NCBI RefSeq assembly: GCF_004297125.1
Contig: NZ_SCVD01000024.1
Span: 228,135 to 292,134 of the forward strand
DNA: 64,000 nt
Direction of reading: 5' to 3'
Source of the DNA: Phenylobacterium sp.
GTDB taxonomy: Bacteria; Pseudomonadota; Alphaproteobacteria; Caulobacterales; Caulobacteraceae
The stretch's first letter is position 1, and the number at the start of each line of letters is the position of its first letter. The position numbers and the translations under genes are program-made. Shown in pieces: positions 7,100-15,590 of this stretch. Below the pieces are notes generated by a model. It was given only the letters and a program-made list of their open reading frames with translations. It ran no database searches and was not told the origin of the DNA.

Positions 7100-8755
7100 A
7101 TGTACCAGTACGACACCATCGACAAGGCGATGCTCGCCGACCGTTCCAGCGAGTTCCGCGGCCAGGTAGCCCGGCGTCTCGCCGGCGAGCTGACCGAGGA
7201 CCAGTTCAAGCCGCTCAGGCTGATGAACGGCCTCTATCTGCAGCTTCACGCCTACATGCTGCGCGTCGCCATCCCGTACGGCTCGCTGAACCCGGCCCAG
7301 CTGCGCAAGCTGGCCTGGATCGGGCGCACCTACGACAAGGGCTACGGCCACTTCACCACCCGTACGAACCTGCAGTTCCACTGGATCAAGCTGGCCGACA
7401 CGCCGGACATCCTGGACCACTTGGCCAGCGTCGACATGCACGCCATCCAGACCTCGGGGAACTGCATCCGCAACACCACGACCGATCCCTATGCGGGCGC
7501 GACGGCCGAGGAAGTGGACGATCCACGGGTGTGGGCCGAGGCGATCCGCCAGTGGTCGACCTTCCACCCGGAATTCTCGTTCCTGCCGCGCAAGTTCAAG
7601 ATCGCCATCACCGCGGCGCCCAAGGACCGCACGGCCGCCCGCGTCCACGACATCGGCCTGGTGCTGAAGCGGGCCCGCGACGGCGCGCTGGGCTTCGAGG
7701 TGATCGTGGGCGGCGGCATGGGGCGCACGCCCTACGTCGGGCCGACCATCCGCGAGTTCCTGCCGGTGAACCGGCTGCTCTCGTACCTGGAAGCGATCCT
7801 GCGCGTTTACAATCGCCACGGCCGCCGGGACAACATCTACAAGGCCCGGATCAAGATCCTGGTCGCCGCGCTCGGCAAGGACGAGTTCGCCAGGCAGGTC
7901 GAGGCCGAGTGGGCCAAGATCGGCGAAGGCGCGGATCTGCCCGACACCGAGCTGGCCCGGATCCGCGGCGCCTTCGCCGCGACGGCGTTCGAGGTGCTGC
8001 CGGCCCAGTCGGAGGCCTTCGAGGCGGCCAAGGCCTCGACCCCGGCCTTCGCCCGGTTCGTGCGCAACAACGTCAAGCCGCACAAGAAGTCCGGCTACGG
8101 CATTGTCGAGGTCAGCCTGAAGGGCATTGGCGACACCCCCGGCGACGCCACCTCCGAGCAGATGGAGACCGTAGCCGACCTGGCTGAGCAGTACGGCCTG
8201 GGCGACATCCGGGTGACGCACGAGCAGAACCTGGTGCTGCCGCACGTGAAACTGGACGACATTCCGACCGTATGGGCCGCTCTGCGCGACGCTGGTATCG
8301 CCACGCCGAACATCAACCTGGTCAGCGACATCATCGCCTGCCCGGGCCTGGACTACTGCGCCCTGGCCAATGCGCGGGCGATCCCGATCGCCCAGCACAT
8401 CGCCGAGAAGTTCCGCGACCAGGACCGCGCCGAGAAGATCGGCGAGCTGAAGATCAAGATCAGCGGCTGTATCAACGCCTGCGGCCACCACCACGTGGGC
8501 CACATCGGGATCCTGGGCGTCGATAAGAAGGGCGAGGAGTTCTACCAGCTCACTCTGGGCGGCTCGGGGGCGGAGGACGCCTCGGTCGGCTCGATGCTCG
8601 GCCCGGCGCTGCCCTACGAAAAGGTCGCCGACGCCGTGGACACCCTGGTCGACGTCTACCTGCGCGAACGCCAGGACGGCGAGCGCTTCCTCGACACCTT
8701 CCGCCGCACCGGCGTCACCCCCTTCAAGGAGGCCGTCTATGCCGACGCTCATTGA
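7100..8755 (+). CDS. cysI: Sulfite reductase (nitrite/sulfite reductase family), hemoprotein
   Basis: A 551-residue siroheme/[4Fe-4S] reductase converting sulfite to sulfide by six-electron transfer. The four cluster cysteines follow the family spacing: C414-x5-C420 (CPGLDYC) and C457-x3-C461 (GCINAC). Two ferredoxin-like repeats (ITTRTN-type segment FTTRTNLQFHW near residue 90) are visible. The neighbours (SUMT, DUF934, CysH, Fpr) favour sulfite over nitrite as substrate. The 3' end overlaps the DUF934 gene by 17 bp. Confidence 0.95.
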   Translation: MYQYDTIDKAMLADRSSEFRGQVARRLAGELTEDQFKPLRLMNGLYLQLHAYMLRVAIPYGSLNPAQLRKLAWIGRTYDKGYGHFTTRTNLQFHWIKLADTPDILDHLASVDMHAIQTSGNCIRNTTTDPYAGATAEEVDDPRVWAEAIRQWSTFHPEFSFLPRKFKIAITAAPKDRTAARVHDIGLVLKRARDGALGFEVIVGGGMGRTPYVGPTIREFLPVNRLLSYLEAILRVYNRHGRRDNIYKARIKILVAALGKDEFARQVEAEWAKIGEGADLPDTELARIRGAFAATAFEVLPAQSEAFEAAKASTPAFARFVRNNVKPHKKSGYGIVEVSLKGIGDTPGDATSEQMETVADLAEQYGLGDIRVTHEQNLVLPHVKLDDIPTVWAALRDAGIATPNINLVSDIIACPGLDYCALANARAIPIAQHIAEKFRDQDRAEKIGELKIKISGCINACGHHHVGHIGILGVDKKGEEFYQLTLGGSGAEDASVGSMLGPALPYEKVADAVDTLVDVYLRERQDGERFLDTFRRTGVTPFKEAVYADAH

Positions 8756-9239
8756 GCTGAAGGACGGCGTCTGTCGCGGCGCCGAGGACGCGTTCACCCA
8801 CGTGGCCGACGACCAGGACATGGCGACGGGCGACGTGATTGTGTCGCTGGCCCGCTTCCAGTCGGAAGGCGACGGGCTGCTGTCGGAAGGCCGCCGGGTG
8901 GGCGTGCGCCTGAAGGCGGAGGAAGAGGCCGAGGTCCTGGCCTACGACCTGCCGCGTCTGGCGGTGGTGGCGCTGGACTTCCCGAAGTACCGGGACGGTC
9001 GCGCCTACACCAACGCCCGGCTGCTGCGCGAGCGGTTCAAGTTCGCAGGCCAGGTCCGCGCCGTGGGGGACGTGCTGCGCGAGCAGGCGGGCTTCATGGT
9101 CCGCGTGGGCTTCGACGCCTTCGAGCCAGCCGACGACGCCAGCGCCAACGAATGGCAGGCCGCCGCGCGCCGCTACCGCCACGTCTACCAAAGGTCCGCC
9201 GACGGCCGTGCGCCGGCTTTCGCGGAACGGGAGGCATGA
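8739..9239 (+). CDS. DUF934 protein, sulfur-assimilation accessory
   Basis: A 166-residue protein with the DUF934 core LDFPKYRDGRAYTNARLLRER near residues 77-98. The family is found between sulfite reductase and CysH genes in proteobacteria and has no confirmed biochemical role. It starts inside the last 17 bp of cysI, so translation is probably coupled, and ends 3 bp before cysH. Confidence 0.9.
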   Translation: MPTLIELKDGVCRGAEDAFTHVADDQDMATGDVIVSLARFQSEGDGLLSEGRRVGVRLKAEEEAEVLAYDLPRLAVVALDFPKYRDGRAYTNARLLRERFKFAGQVRAVGDVLREQAGFMVRVGFDAFEPADDASANEWQAAARRYRHVYQRSADGRAPAFAEREA

Positions 9240-9242
9240 GTC

Positions 9243-9980
9243 ATGGCCTTTGACGCACTGGCCCGGAACCCCATCGCGCTGCGCCTGGACGCCGAGCTGC
9301 GTCACGCGCACCCGCGGACGATCCTGGAAGCCGCCGTCGAGAGCTTCGGCGACAAGCTGGCCCTGGTCTCGTCCTTCGGGGCGGAATCGGCCGTGCTGCT
9401 GGACATCGCCGCCAAGGTGAAGCCCGACATCGCGGTGCTGTTCCTGGATACCGGCATGCTGTTCGGCCAGACGCTGGACTACCGCCAGCAGCTCGCCGCG
9501 CGCCTGGGCCTGACCAACGTCCGCGATCTGCGTCCTGCCTATCAGGATCTCGCCACCGGCGATCCCCAGGCCAAGCTCTGGCAGTCCGACACCGACGCCT
9601 GCTGCGAGATCCGCAAGGTGGTCCCGCTGGACCGGGCGCTGGGCGAGTTCGACGCCTGGATCACCGGCCGCAAGCGCTTCCACGGCGGCGACCGCCTGAA
9701 CCTGCCGGTGGTGGAGCAGTCCGAGGGCAAGCTTAAGTTCAACCCTCTCGCCAATTGGGGCAAGGAAGACCTCGACGCCTATGCGGCGGAGCACGAACTG
9801 CCGGCCCACCCGCTGGTGGCCCAGGGCTTCCCGTCGATCGGGTGCTGGCCCTGCACCCAGCCGGCGGAGGATGGCGAGGACGTTCGGGCCGGCCGCTGGA
9901 AGGGTCTGGACAAGTCGGAGTGCGGCATCCATCTGGCGCGTGCGCCGGGGACGCCCAACAACGTCGGCGGCGACATCTAG
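9243..9980 (+). CDS. cysH: Assimilatory [4Fe-4S] adenylyl-sulfate reductase (CysH family)
   Basis: A 245-residue CysH-family reductase releasing sulfite from activated sulfate. SSFGAESAVLLD (about residues 43-54) is the PP-loop region. The cysteine pattern is informative: CC at 120-121 and CxxC at 201-204 form the [4Fe-4S] site typical of APS reductases, and the catalytic cysteine is C227 in KSECGIH. PAPS-specific enzymes such as E. coli CysH lack the four cluster cysteines, so APS is the likely substrate. It lies 3 bp after the DUF934 gene. ATP sulfurylase genes are not in the window. Confidence 0.93.
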   Translation: MAFDALARNPIALRLDAELRHAHPRTILEAAVESFGDKLALVSSFGAESAVLLDIAAKVKPDIAVLFLDTGMLFGQTLDYRQQLAARLGLTNVRDLRPAYQDLATGDPQAKLWQSDTDACCEIRKVVPLDRALGEFDAWITGRKRFHGGDRLNLPVVEQSEGKLKFNPLANWGKEDLDAYAAEHELPAHPLVAQGFPSIGCWPCTQPAEDGEDVRAGRWKGLDKSECGIHLARAPGTPNNVGGDI

Positions 9981-9991
9981 GGCTTTCAGGA

Positions 9992-10819
9992 ATGAACGAC
10001 GTGACCTTGGCCACTCCGACGCCCGCCGGGGCGGCCCCCAAGGCGTCCGGCGCCTTCTTCGTCGAGACGGTGACGTGGGTCCATCACTGGACCCCCAGCC
10101 TCTTCTCGTTCCGCACGACCCGCGATCCCGCGCTGCGCTTTTCCAGCGGCCAGTTCGTGATGGTCGGGCTGCAGAAGGAGGACGGCAAGCCGCTGGTCCG
10201 GGCCTATTCCATCGCCTCGCCCTCGTGGCACGACGAGCTGGAATTCTATTCCATCAAGGTGCCCGACGGCCCGCTCACCTCGCGTCTGCAGAACATCAAG
10301 GTGGGCGATCCGGTCCTGATCGGCCGCAAGCCAACCGGCACCCTGGTGCTGGACGGCCTGAAGCCCGGCAAGCGGCTCTACATGCTGGGCACCGGCACCG
10401 GCCTGGCGCCCTGGCTGTCTCTCGCCCGCGACCCGGACGTCTACGAGCGCTTCGAGACGGTGGTGGTCACCCACACAGTCCGGGAGGTCGCCGATCTGAA
10501 CTACGCCGAGCTGTTCGACGAACTGCCGCGCGACGAGATCCTGGGCGAACTGATCGATGGCAAGCTGAAGTACTATCCCACGGTCACGCGCGAAGAGTTC
10601 CGCACCAAGGGCCGGATCACCGACCTGATCGCCTCGGGTCAGATGTTCACCGACCTGGGCCTGCCGTCGTTCAACCCGCAAGAGGATCGCGTCATGCTGT
10701 GCGGCGGTCCCTCCGTGCTGGCCGACCTGAAGCAGCAGCTCCTCGACCTAGGTTACCAGGAGGGATCCATCGCCCAACCCGGCGACTTCGTGCTGGAAAA
10801 GGCGTTCGTCGAGACCTGA
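9992..10819 (+). CDS. fpr: Ferredoxin/flavodoxin-NADP reductase
   Basis: A 275-residue FAD enzyme of the bacterial FNR type. FAD binding is shown by RAYSIASPSW (RxYS motif), NADP binding by GTGTGLAPWLS, and the protein ends FVLEKAFVET, with the terminal extension typical of alphaproteobacterial FNRs. Start ATG 9992 lies 11 bp after cysH, preceded by TCAGG. As the last gene of the cys operon it probably supplies NADPH electrons to sulfite reductase through ferredoxin. Confidence 0.93.
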   Translation: MNDVTLATPTPAGAAPKASGAFFVETVTWVHHWTPSLFSFRTTRDPALRFSSGQFVMVGLQKEDGKPLVRAYSIASPSWHDELEFYSIKVPDGPLTSRLQNIKVGDPVLIGRKPTGTLVLDGLKPGKRLYMLGTGTGLAPWLSLARDPDVYERFETVVVTHTVREVADLNYAELFDELPRDEILGELIDGKLKYYPTVTREEFRTKGRITDLIASGQMFTDLGLPSFNPQEDRVMLCGGPSVLADLKQQLLDLGYQEGSIAQPGDFVLEKAFVET

Positions 10820-10953
10820 TCTATGCGCCAGGGGGCGGGCACAACCCCAGAGGGTGCGGCGAAAAGGATAGGCGAATCTACCTAGGTGTTCGTCCCAAAT
10901 ATTAACCATAAATCTCGTGTGCTTAGATTGGACATGGCTTGGAGGAGCCCGCT

Positions 10954-11829
10954 GTGTCCGCGATGTATTTCGAGACCCCGCCCGCGCAACTGACGCTTGT
11001 GTCCCAGCTTGCCGCTTGGCTGCGCGTCGCACGTCAGCCTGCTGCGGCAGAGGCGCCGGTCCGAGCCGCCCGCCGTCAATCCACGTCCCGGTTTCTGGGA
11101 CCTGCCAAGGAGACCGTGGGCGCCTGCGGCTGCTGCGCGGATCGGGTCCTGTCGCGGTACGTCTCGCCCCAGGTGATCGACCGGCTGATGGCCGACCCGG
11201 ACGGACTGAGCGTTGGCGGCGAAACCCGGGACGTGACCGTGCTGTTCGCCGACCTGCGGGGGTTTACCGCCCTGGCCGAGGCTATGAAGGACAAACCGCG
11301 GCGCCTCAACGACCTGATCAACGCCTTCCTCGACCCGATGACCGATATCGTGCTGGCCCACGGCGGCACCATCGACAAGTACATGGGCGATTGCGTCATG
11401 GCCTTCTGGGGGGCGCCGTACGATGACCCGGACCATGCGAAGCACGCCTTCGAGGCCGCCCGGGCCATGCTGCTGGCGATGGAGGACGTGAACCGCCGTG
11501 TGCGTGCGTCCTTCGCCGGTGAGGTCGACCTGCCGACCATCCGGATCGGCATCGGCATCAATTCGGGGGAGTGCGTCGTGGGCGCACTCGGGAGCCGCAA
11601 CCGCTTCGACTATTCGGTCCTGGGCGACCCGGTGAACATCGCCTCGCGCATCGAGGGCCTGTGCAAGGTCTACGACATCCCGCTGCTGATCGGCGAGGAG
11701 ACGGCTCGCCGCCTGCCGCCGGAGGCGGGCCTCGCCGAGATCGGCCGCCTGACCCTTCGCGGCCGCACCGAAAAGCAATGGGTCTTCGGCATAGCGGCGC
11801 TGGGCGCCCCATCGGAGCCCGGGCAATGA
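10954..11829 (+). CDS. Class III adenylate cyclase, soluble, with N-terminal CGCC cluster
   Basis: A 291-residue class III nucleotide cyclase. The start is GTG 10954, set by GGAGGA at 10941-10946. The catalytic domain spans residues ~90-265 with metal aspartates D100 (VLFADLRGFT) and D146 (YMGDCV). Substrate positions K142 and D219 (FDYSVLGD) are the pair associated with ATP, so cAMP is the predicted product. There is no HAMP, TM or known sensor domain. Upstream of the domain lies C58-G-C-C61, a candidate metal or redox site. An AT-rich stretch (10900-10930) upstream probably holds the promoter. The stop overlaps a small membrane-protein gene (ATGA). Confidence 0.9.
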   Translation: MSAMYFETPPAQLTLVSQLAAWLRVARQPAAAEAPVRAARRQSTSRFLGPAKETVGACGCCADRVLSRYVSPQVIDRLMADPDGLSVGGETRDVTVLFADLRGFTALAEAMKDKPRRLNDLINAFLDPMTDIVLAHGGTIDKYMGDCVMAFWGAPYDDPDHAKHAFEAARAMLLAMEDVNRRVRASFAGEVDLPTIRIGIGINSGECVVGALGSRNRFDYSVLGDPVNIASRIEGLCKVYDIPLLIGEETARRLPPEAGLAEIGRLTLRGRTEKQWVFGIAALGAPSEPGQ

Positions 11830-11999
11830 CCTACGCATCGCAACCCGCCTCCGTGGACGCTTCCGTCCTCTCCGCCGGCTCCAAGCCTGACAGGGCGGCC
11901 CGCCCGCTGCCGCCCGGCGTCGGCCTCGCCATCGGCGCCGCAGTTTCGCTGGGTCTCTGGGCCGGCCTGGCCTACGCCGTGATCAGCCTCGTCGGCTAA
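11826..11999 (+). CDS. Small single-TM protein coupled to the cyclase
   Basis: A 57-residue ORF whose ATG overlaps the cyclase stop (ATGA at 11826-11829). Residues ~1-30 are polar; residues ~33-56 (GVGLAIGAAVSLGLWAGLAYAVISL) form one hydrophobic helix. I do not recognise a family. Coupling suggests it may tether or modulate the soluble cyclase. The stop overlaps the convergent ATPase gene by 4 bp. It could be spurious, but the start overlap and hydrophobic pattern support it. Confidence 0.6.
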   Translation: MTYASQPASVDASVLSAGSKPDRAARPLPPGVGLAIGAAVSLGLWAGLAYAVISLVG

Positions 12000-12532
12000 G
12001 GGGCGGCACGGTCCAGAACGAAGGCCGCACGCGCCTCGACACTGGCCTTGGGCAGCACGACCGGCCGGTAACCCAGCATCGGCAGTCGCGCTTGGATGAT
12101 TTCGAACGTGCGCTCCGCCTCGGCCCAGTCCTGGCGCCGCTCGTCGTCCGTCTCGTAGATCTCGCGCCACGGCGGAAGGACGAAGACGCGGGAGTTATAG
12201 CGCCGCGTGCGCACCGCCTCGACGATCCGCGCGGAAGGTGTCGTTCCATTCGCACCGTAGCTGTCGACGATCCCGCGGTCGAAGAAGACCCGGCGTGTCT
12301 CGTTGGCCATGCCGTCGAAGATCGCGATGTCGCGTTCGGCGGTGAGGTTGGCGAAAAGCGCCGGATCGATCCAGGGAACGCCGGGCTCTCCGCGTGCGAG
12401 CTGGTCGCGGATCACCGCGCGCGCGGTTTCCTCGACCACCAGCTCGCCCAGCCCCTGAAGGTGGCGGATCAACGTCGTCTTGCCCACGCCGGGGCCGCCC
12501 GTGAGGACGAAGAAGTTCGGTTTCTCGATCAA
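11996..12532 (-). CDS. AAA family ATPase (AAA_28-like, predicted nucleotide kinase fold)
   Basis: A 178-residue P-loop protein. Walker A is LTGGPGVGKTTLI (residues ~9-21), followed by VVEETARAVIRDQ and FFDRGIVDSYGA, which carries the DRG motif of the AAA_28 family of predicted ATPases/kinases. The family has no settled role. It is cytoplasmic, with no TM segment. It lies 32 bp after the start of a small membrane-protein gene on the same strand and is convergent with the cyclase unit. Confidence 0.85.
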   Translation of the reverse strand: MIEKPNFFVLTGGPGVGKTTLIRHLQGLGELVVEETARAVIRDQLARGEPGVPWIDPALFANLTAERDIAIFDGMANETRRVFFDRGIVDSYGANGTTPSARIVEAVRTRRYNSRVFVLPPWREIYETDDERRQDWAEAERTFEIIQARLPMLGYRPVVLPKASVEARAAFVLDRAAP

Positions 12533-12564
12533 GCTCGGGGTCCCGGCGCGCGCCCGGGCGCGCG

Positions 12565-12795
12565 TTACGGCTGGATGCCGATGGCGATGATGGCGGTCGC
12601 CACGGTGAAGCAGAGGCCTCCGATGAGCAGCATGCCGACGACGGTGGGCGGCAGCGGGCGGCCCGCTTCGGTCTCGGCCTTCAGGCGGCGCAACAGCAAC
12701 AGGGCGCGGATTTCGAAGGCCAGCCCGATGGCGCCGATGACCGCGAACAGCCCGAGGATGGCGGGATTCTTGGCAGCGTCGAGCAGGCCGTCCAA
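12565..12795 (-). CDS. Small two-TM membrane protein
   Basis: A 76-residue protein with hydrophobic helices at residues ~12-34 (AILGLFAVIGAIGLAFEI) and ~51-74 (VVGMLLIGGLCFTVATAIIAIG), joined by a basic loop. No family recognised. It lies between the 3D-domain gene and the ATPase gene on the same strand, possibly in one unit. Confidence 0.65.
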   Translation of the reverse strand: MDGLLDAAKNPAILGLFAVIGAIGLAFEIRALLLLRRLKAETEAGRPLPPTVVGMLLIGGLCFTVATAIIAIGIQP

Positions 12796-12813
12796 CGTCG
12801 TCCCCTTGGCGGC

Positions 12814-13293
12814 CTACTTCGGCGGGCAGCCCGTGAATTGGCCGACCTTCACCGCGGTGAGGGTCGAGAGGTTCAGCTTCTGCATCGGCTTCATCGAAGC
12901 CGCGCCGTGCCCGGTGTAGAGGTCGATGCGCTGGCCTTTGATCGCACCGCCGACATCGGAGGCGTACCAGTAGCCGTCGTGCTGGCCGCCGTCGGGCATC
13001 TTCAGGCCGACGGTTTCCTTGATGAACAGCACCGTGCGGCGCGGGATCAGGGTCTTGTCGACCGCGATGGTGCGCATCGGAACGACGCGGCAGCCCAAGC
13101 TGTCGAGGCCGCCAACGCCCTTGGCGCCGGCATGATAAAGGGTCGCCTTCACGTTGAAGACCCCTGTGCCCGGGAGGGCCCCGGAAACGATCGAGGAAAC
13201 AAGGTCCCCAATCGGATCGTTTGGCGCGGCGTGCGCGTTTGATGCGATACCGATGGCGGAAACTACTGCCAGGGCGGCGAGGCGGCGTCGCAT
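12814..13293 (-). CDS. Exported 3D-domain protein (MltA/YabE-like)
   Basis: A 159-residue protein with a signal peptide (MRRRLAALAVVSAIGIASNAHA) and a C-terminal 3D domain. The aspartate-containing core YWYASDVGGAIKGQRIDLYTG is the conserved motif shared with MltA lytic transglycosylases and Rpf/YabE-type wall proteins. Periplasmic action on peptidoglycan is likely but unproven, as the MltA body is absent. The start at 13293 is fixed by AAGGAGG ten bases upstream. Confidence 0.85.
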   Translation of the reverse strand: MRRRLAALAVVSAIGIASNAHAAPNDPIGDLVSSIVSGALPGTGVFNVKATLYHAGAKGVGGLDSLGCRVVPMRTIAVDKTLIPRRTVLFIKETVGLKMPDGGQHDGYWYASDVGGAIKGQRIDLYTGHGAASMKPMQKLNLSTLTAVKVGQFTGCPPK

Positions 13294-13479
13294 GGACGGC
13301 GTCCTCCTTCGTCGTTGAACTGGTGGCCGGAGTCCTACCGGCTGAGGCCTACGGGGGCAACCCCAGAAGGGCGTTTGGTCGCGCTCCGTGAGTTTCCCTA
13401 ACAGCCCGGGTGAGGCGGTATCGCTTGATCCCACAGGGGAACCGCCGCACAGCCAGCCCCGAAAGCGGGAGCGTGGCGA

Positions 13480-14061
13480 ATGAAAATCTATGGGGACAGC
13501 ATCTCCGGCAACTGCCTGAAGGTCAGGTGGACCGCCGATTTCCTGGGCTTGAAGTACGACTGGATCGAGACAGACATCCTGAAGGGTGAGTCGCGGACGC
13601 CGGCCTATCTGGCGATCAATCCGGCGGGCCAGGCGCCCGCCGTGATCCTCGACGACGGCCGCCCGCTGGCCCAGTCCAACGCCATCATCCTCCACTTCGC
13701 GGAGGGCTCCAGCCTCATCCCCGCCGACGCCTACGATCGGGCCAAGATGCTGGAGTGGATGTTCTGGGAACAGTACAGCCACGAGCCCTACGTCGCGGTG
13801 GCCCGCTTCCACGTGAAGTACCTGGGCAAGCCGGTGGAGGACCTGGAACCCCGGCTGGTCGAGCGAGGCGGGAACGCCCTCCAGCGGATGGAGCTGGGCC
13901 TGGCCGGCTCGCCATTCCTGGTAGGCGACAGCCTCACACTCGCGGATGTGGCCTTGGTGGCCTACACGCGGGTGTGCCACGAGGGCGGCTTCAGCCTCGA
14001 TCCCTACCCGGCGGTGAAGGCCTGGGTGGCCCGCGTCGAGGCGGCGCTGGGCATCCGCTGA
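13480..14061 (+). CDS. Glutathione S-transferase family protein
   Basis: A 193-residue GST. The thioredoxin-like N-domain (residues 1-78) carries SGNCLKVRW at the active-site turn and the glutathione-contact segment LAQSNAIILHFAE; an all-helical C-domain follows (SPFLVGDSLTLADVAL is the N-capping box region). A cytoplasmic conjugation or isomerase role is expected; the substrate is unknown. It is divergent from the 3D-domain gene across 186 bp. Confidence 0.9.
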   Translation: MKIYGDSISGNCLKVRWTADFLGLKYDWIETDILKGESRTPAYLAINPAGQAPAVILDDGRPLAQSNAIILHFAEGSSLIPADAYDRAKMLEWMFWEQYSHEPYVAVARFHVKYLGKPVEDLEPRLVERGGNALQRMELGLAGSPFLVGDSLTLADVALVAYTRVCHEGGFSLDPYPAVKAWVARVEAALGIR

Positions 14062-14104
14062 GCGCGCTTGCCATTGTCACGTCCGAGCGTGCAAAGCGGA
14101 GGGC

Positions 14105-15112
14105 ATGAAACGCCTCTCCGCCCTGGCGCTCGCCGCCGTGATCGCCGCCACGCCCAGCACGCTTTTCGCCTGGGGCAACACCGGCCATCGGATGCTGGGC
14201 GAGATCGCCATGCGCGCGCTGCCGCCCGAGCTGCCCGCCTTCCTGCGGACCCGGCAGGCGGCGCTCGATGTGGGCGAGCTGTCGCGGGAGCCGGACCGTT
14301 CCAAGGGTTCGGGCAAGCTGCACGACCAGGATCGCGATCCGGGCCACTTCATCGACCTCGACGATGACGGCAAACTGCTGGGCGGCCCGCCGATGCTGCC
14401 GCTGGCCACGACCCGCGCCGATTTCGAGACCCAGCTCCGCGCCGCCAACCTCGACCAATGGAAGGTCGGCTACCTGCCGTATTCGATCATCGATCGGTAT
14501 CAGCAGCTCACCACCGACTTCGCCTACTGGCAGGTGCTGAAGGCGGCCGAGGGCAATCCGAAGTGGAAGGCGAACCGCAAGTGGTTCACCGCCGACCGGA
14601 TCCGCCGCGAGGCCCTGATTCTGAAGAGCCTCGGCGAACTCAGCCACTTCGTCGGCGACGGCAGCCAGCCCCTGCACGTCACCAGTCACTACAACGGCTG
14701 GGGCGACGGGCCGAACCCGAACAACTACTCGAAGGCGCGCCTCCACGGTCCGTTCGAGAGCGACCTGGTCCTGGCCACCGTCAAGCCGGCGGTGGTGGCG
14801 GCGAAGGTCGCGCCGCTGCGCCTGTGCAACTGCCCGATCGAACAGCGCGTTTCTGACTACCTTTCGGCTACAGGGAAACAGGTGATCCCGTTCTATGAGA
14901 TGGAGAAGGCGGGCGGCATGGCGCCCGGCGACCCGCGGGGAACCGCCATGGCGACCGAGCGGCTCGCCGTGGGCGCCTCGGAACTACGCGACGTAATCGT
15001 CGAGGCCTGGCGGGCCAGCGCCAACGTCAAGGTCGGCTGGCGGCCTGTGGCGGTGCAGGACGTGCTGGCGGGTAAGGTGGACCCTTACCCCGCGTTGTAC
15101 GGCATCGACTGA
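14105..15112 (+). CDS. Exported S1/P1-type nuclease
   Basis: A 335-residue protein with signal peptide MKRLSALALAAVIAATPSTLFA followed directly by WGNTGHRMLGEIA, where the mature N-terminal Trp and first His are trizinc ligands in this family. Further ligands appear in HFIDLDDD and in GELSHFVGDGSQPLHVTSHYNGWGD (HxxxD...H). Activity on single-stranded nucleic acid in the periplasm or outside is expected, possibly for phosphate scavenging. The stop overlaps the Nudix gene by one base. Confidence 0.9.
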   Translation: MKRLSALALAAVIAATPSTLFAWGNTGHRMLGEIAMRALPPELPAFLRTRQAALDVGELSREPDRSKGSGKLHDQDRDPGHFIDLDDDGKLLGGPPMLPLATTRADFETQLRAANLDQWKVGYLPYSIIDRYQQLTTDFAYWQVLKAAEGNPKWKANRKWFTADRIRREALILKSLGELSHFVGDGSQPLHVTSHYNGWGDGPNPNNYSKARLHGPFESDLVLATVKPAVVAAKVAPLRLCNCPIEQRVSDYLSATGKQVIPFYEMEKAGGMAPGDPRGTAMATERLAVGASELRDVIVEAWRASANVKVGWRPVAVQDVLAGKVDPYPALYGID

Positions 15113-15573
15113 TGACCACGCCCCAGTTCGGCCAGGCGGCGCCGGGGTCGGCCTATCCGGACCGCCCTGCGGCCTTCGCCGTGATCGAGCGGGAAGGGCG
15201 GATCGCCCTGGTCCGGGTCGAGCGGCGCGGCCGCGGCCTGGTGCTCGATCTGCCCGGCGGCGGGATCGACGAGGGGGAGACCGCGGCGGAGGCGGCGGTC
15301 CGGGAATGCGGCGAGGAGGCCGGGCTGGTCGTTGCGCTCGACGCCGAGCCTTTCGTCCATGCCGACCATTTCTTCCTCCATAACGACGGGGTGGTGCGCA
15401 ACACCCGCGGCGCGTTCTTCCTGGGCCAGGTCATGCGGGAAGACGCGGCCCTGAAGATCGAGGACGACCACGAACTGGTCTGGAGCGCGCCCGAGGAGGC
15501 CCTGTTGCGGCTCGACCGGGAGTCACATGTGTGGGCCGTCGTCACCTGGCTGAGATTGCGCGCGCGGGCCTGA
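15112..15573 (+). CDS. Nudix hydrolase
   Basis: A 153-residue Nudix protein. The Nudix box runs from GGIDEGETAAEAAVRE to CGEEAGL around residues 48-70, with all catalytic glutamates. The substrate (a nucleoside diphosphate derivative) cannot be assigned. It starts on the stop of the S1/P1 nuclease gene and ends 17 bp before folD, so the three probably form one transcript. Confidence 0.9.
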   Translation: MTTPQFGQAAPGSAYPDRPAAFAVIEREGRIALVRVERRGRGLVLDLPGGGIDEGETAAEAAVRECGEEAGLVVALDAEPFVHADHFFLHNDGVVRNTRGAFFLGQVMREDAALKIEDDHELVWSAPEEALLRLDRESHVWAVVTWLRLRARA

Positions 15574-15590
15574 GGGGCTAGCAGCGCGCC

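Noticed and set aside
13415..13445. Nested inverted repeat upstream of the GST gene (GCGGT...TCCC/GGGA...ACCGC)
   Set aside because: Short arms with a large asymmetric bulge; expected by chance in GC-rich DNA.
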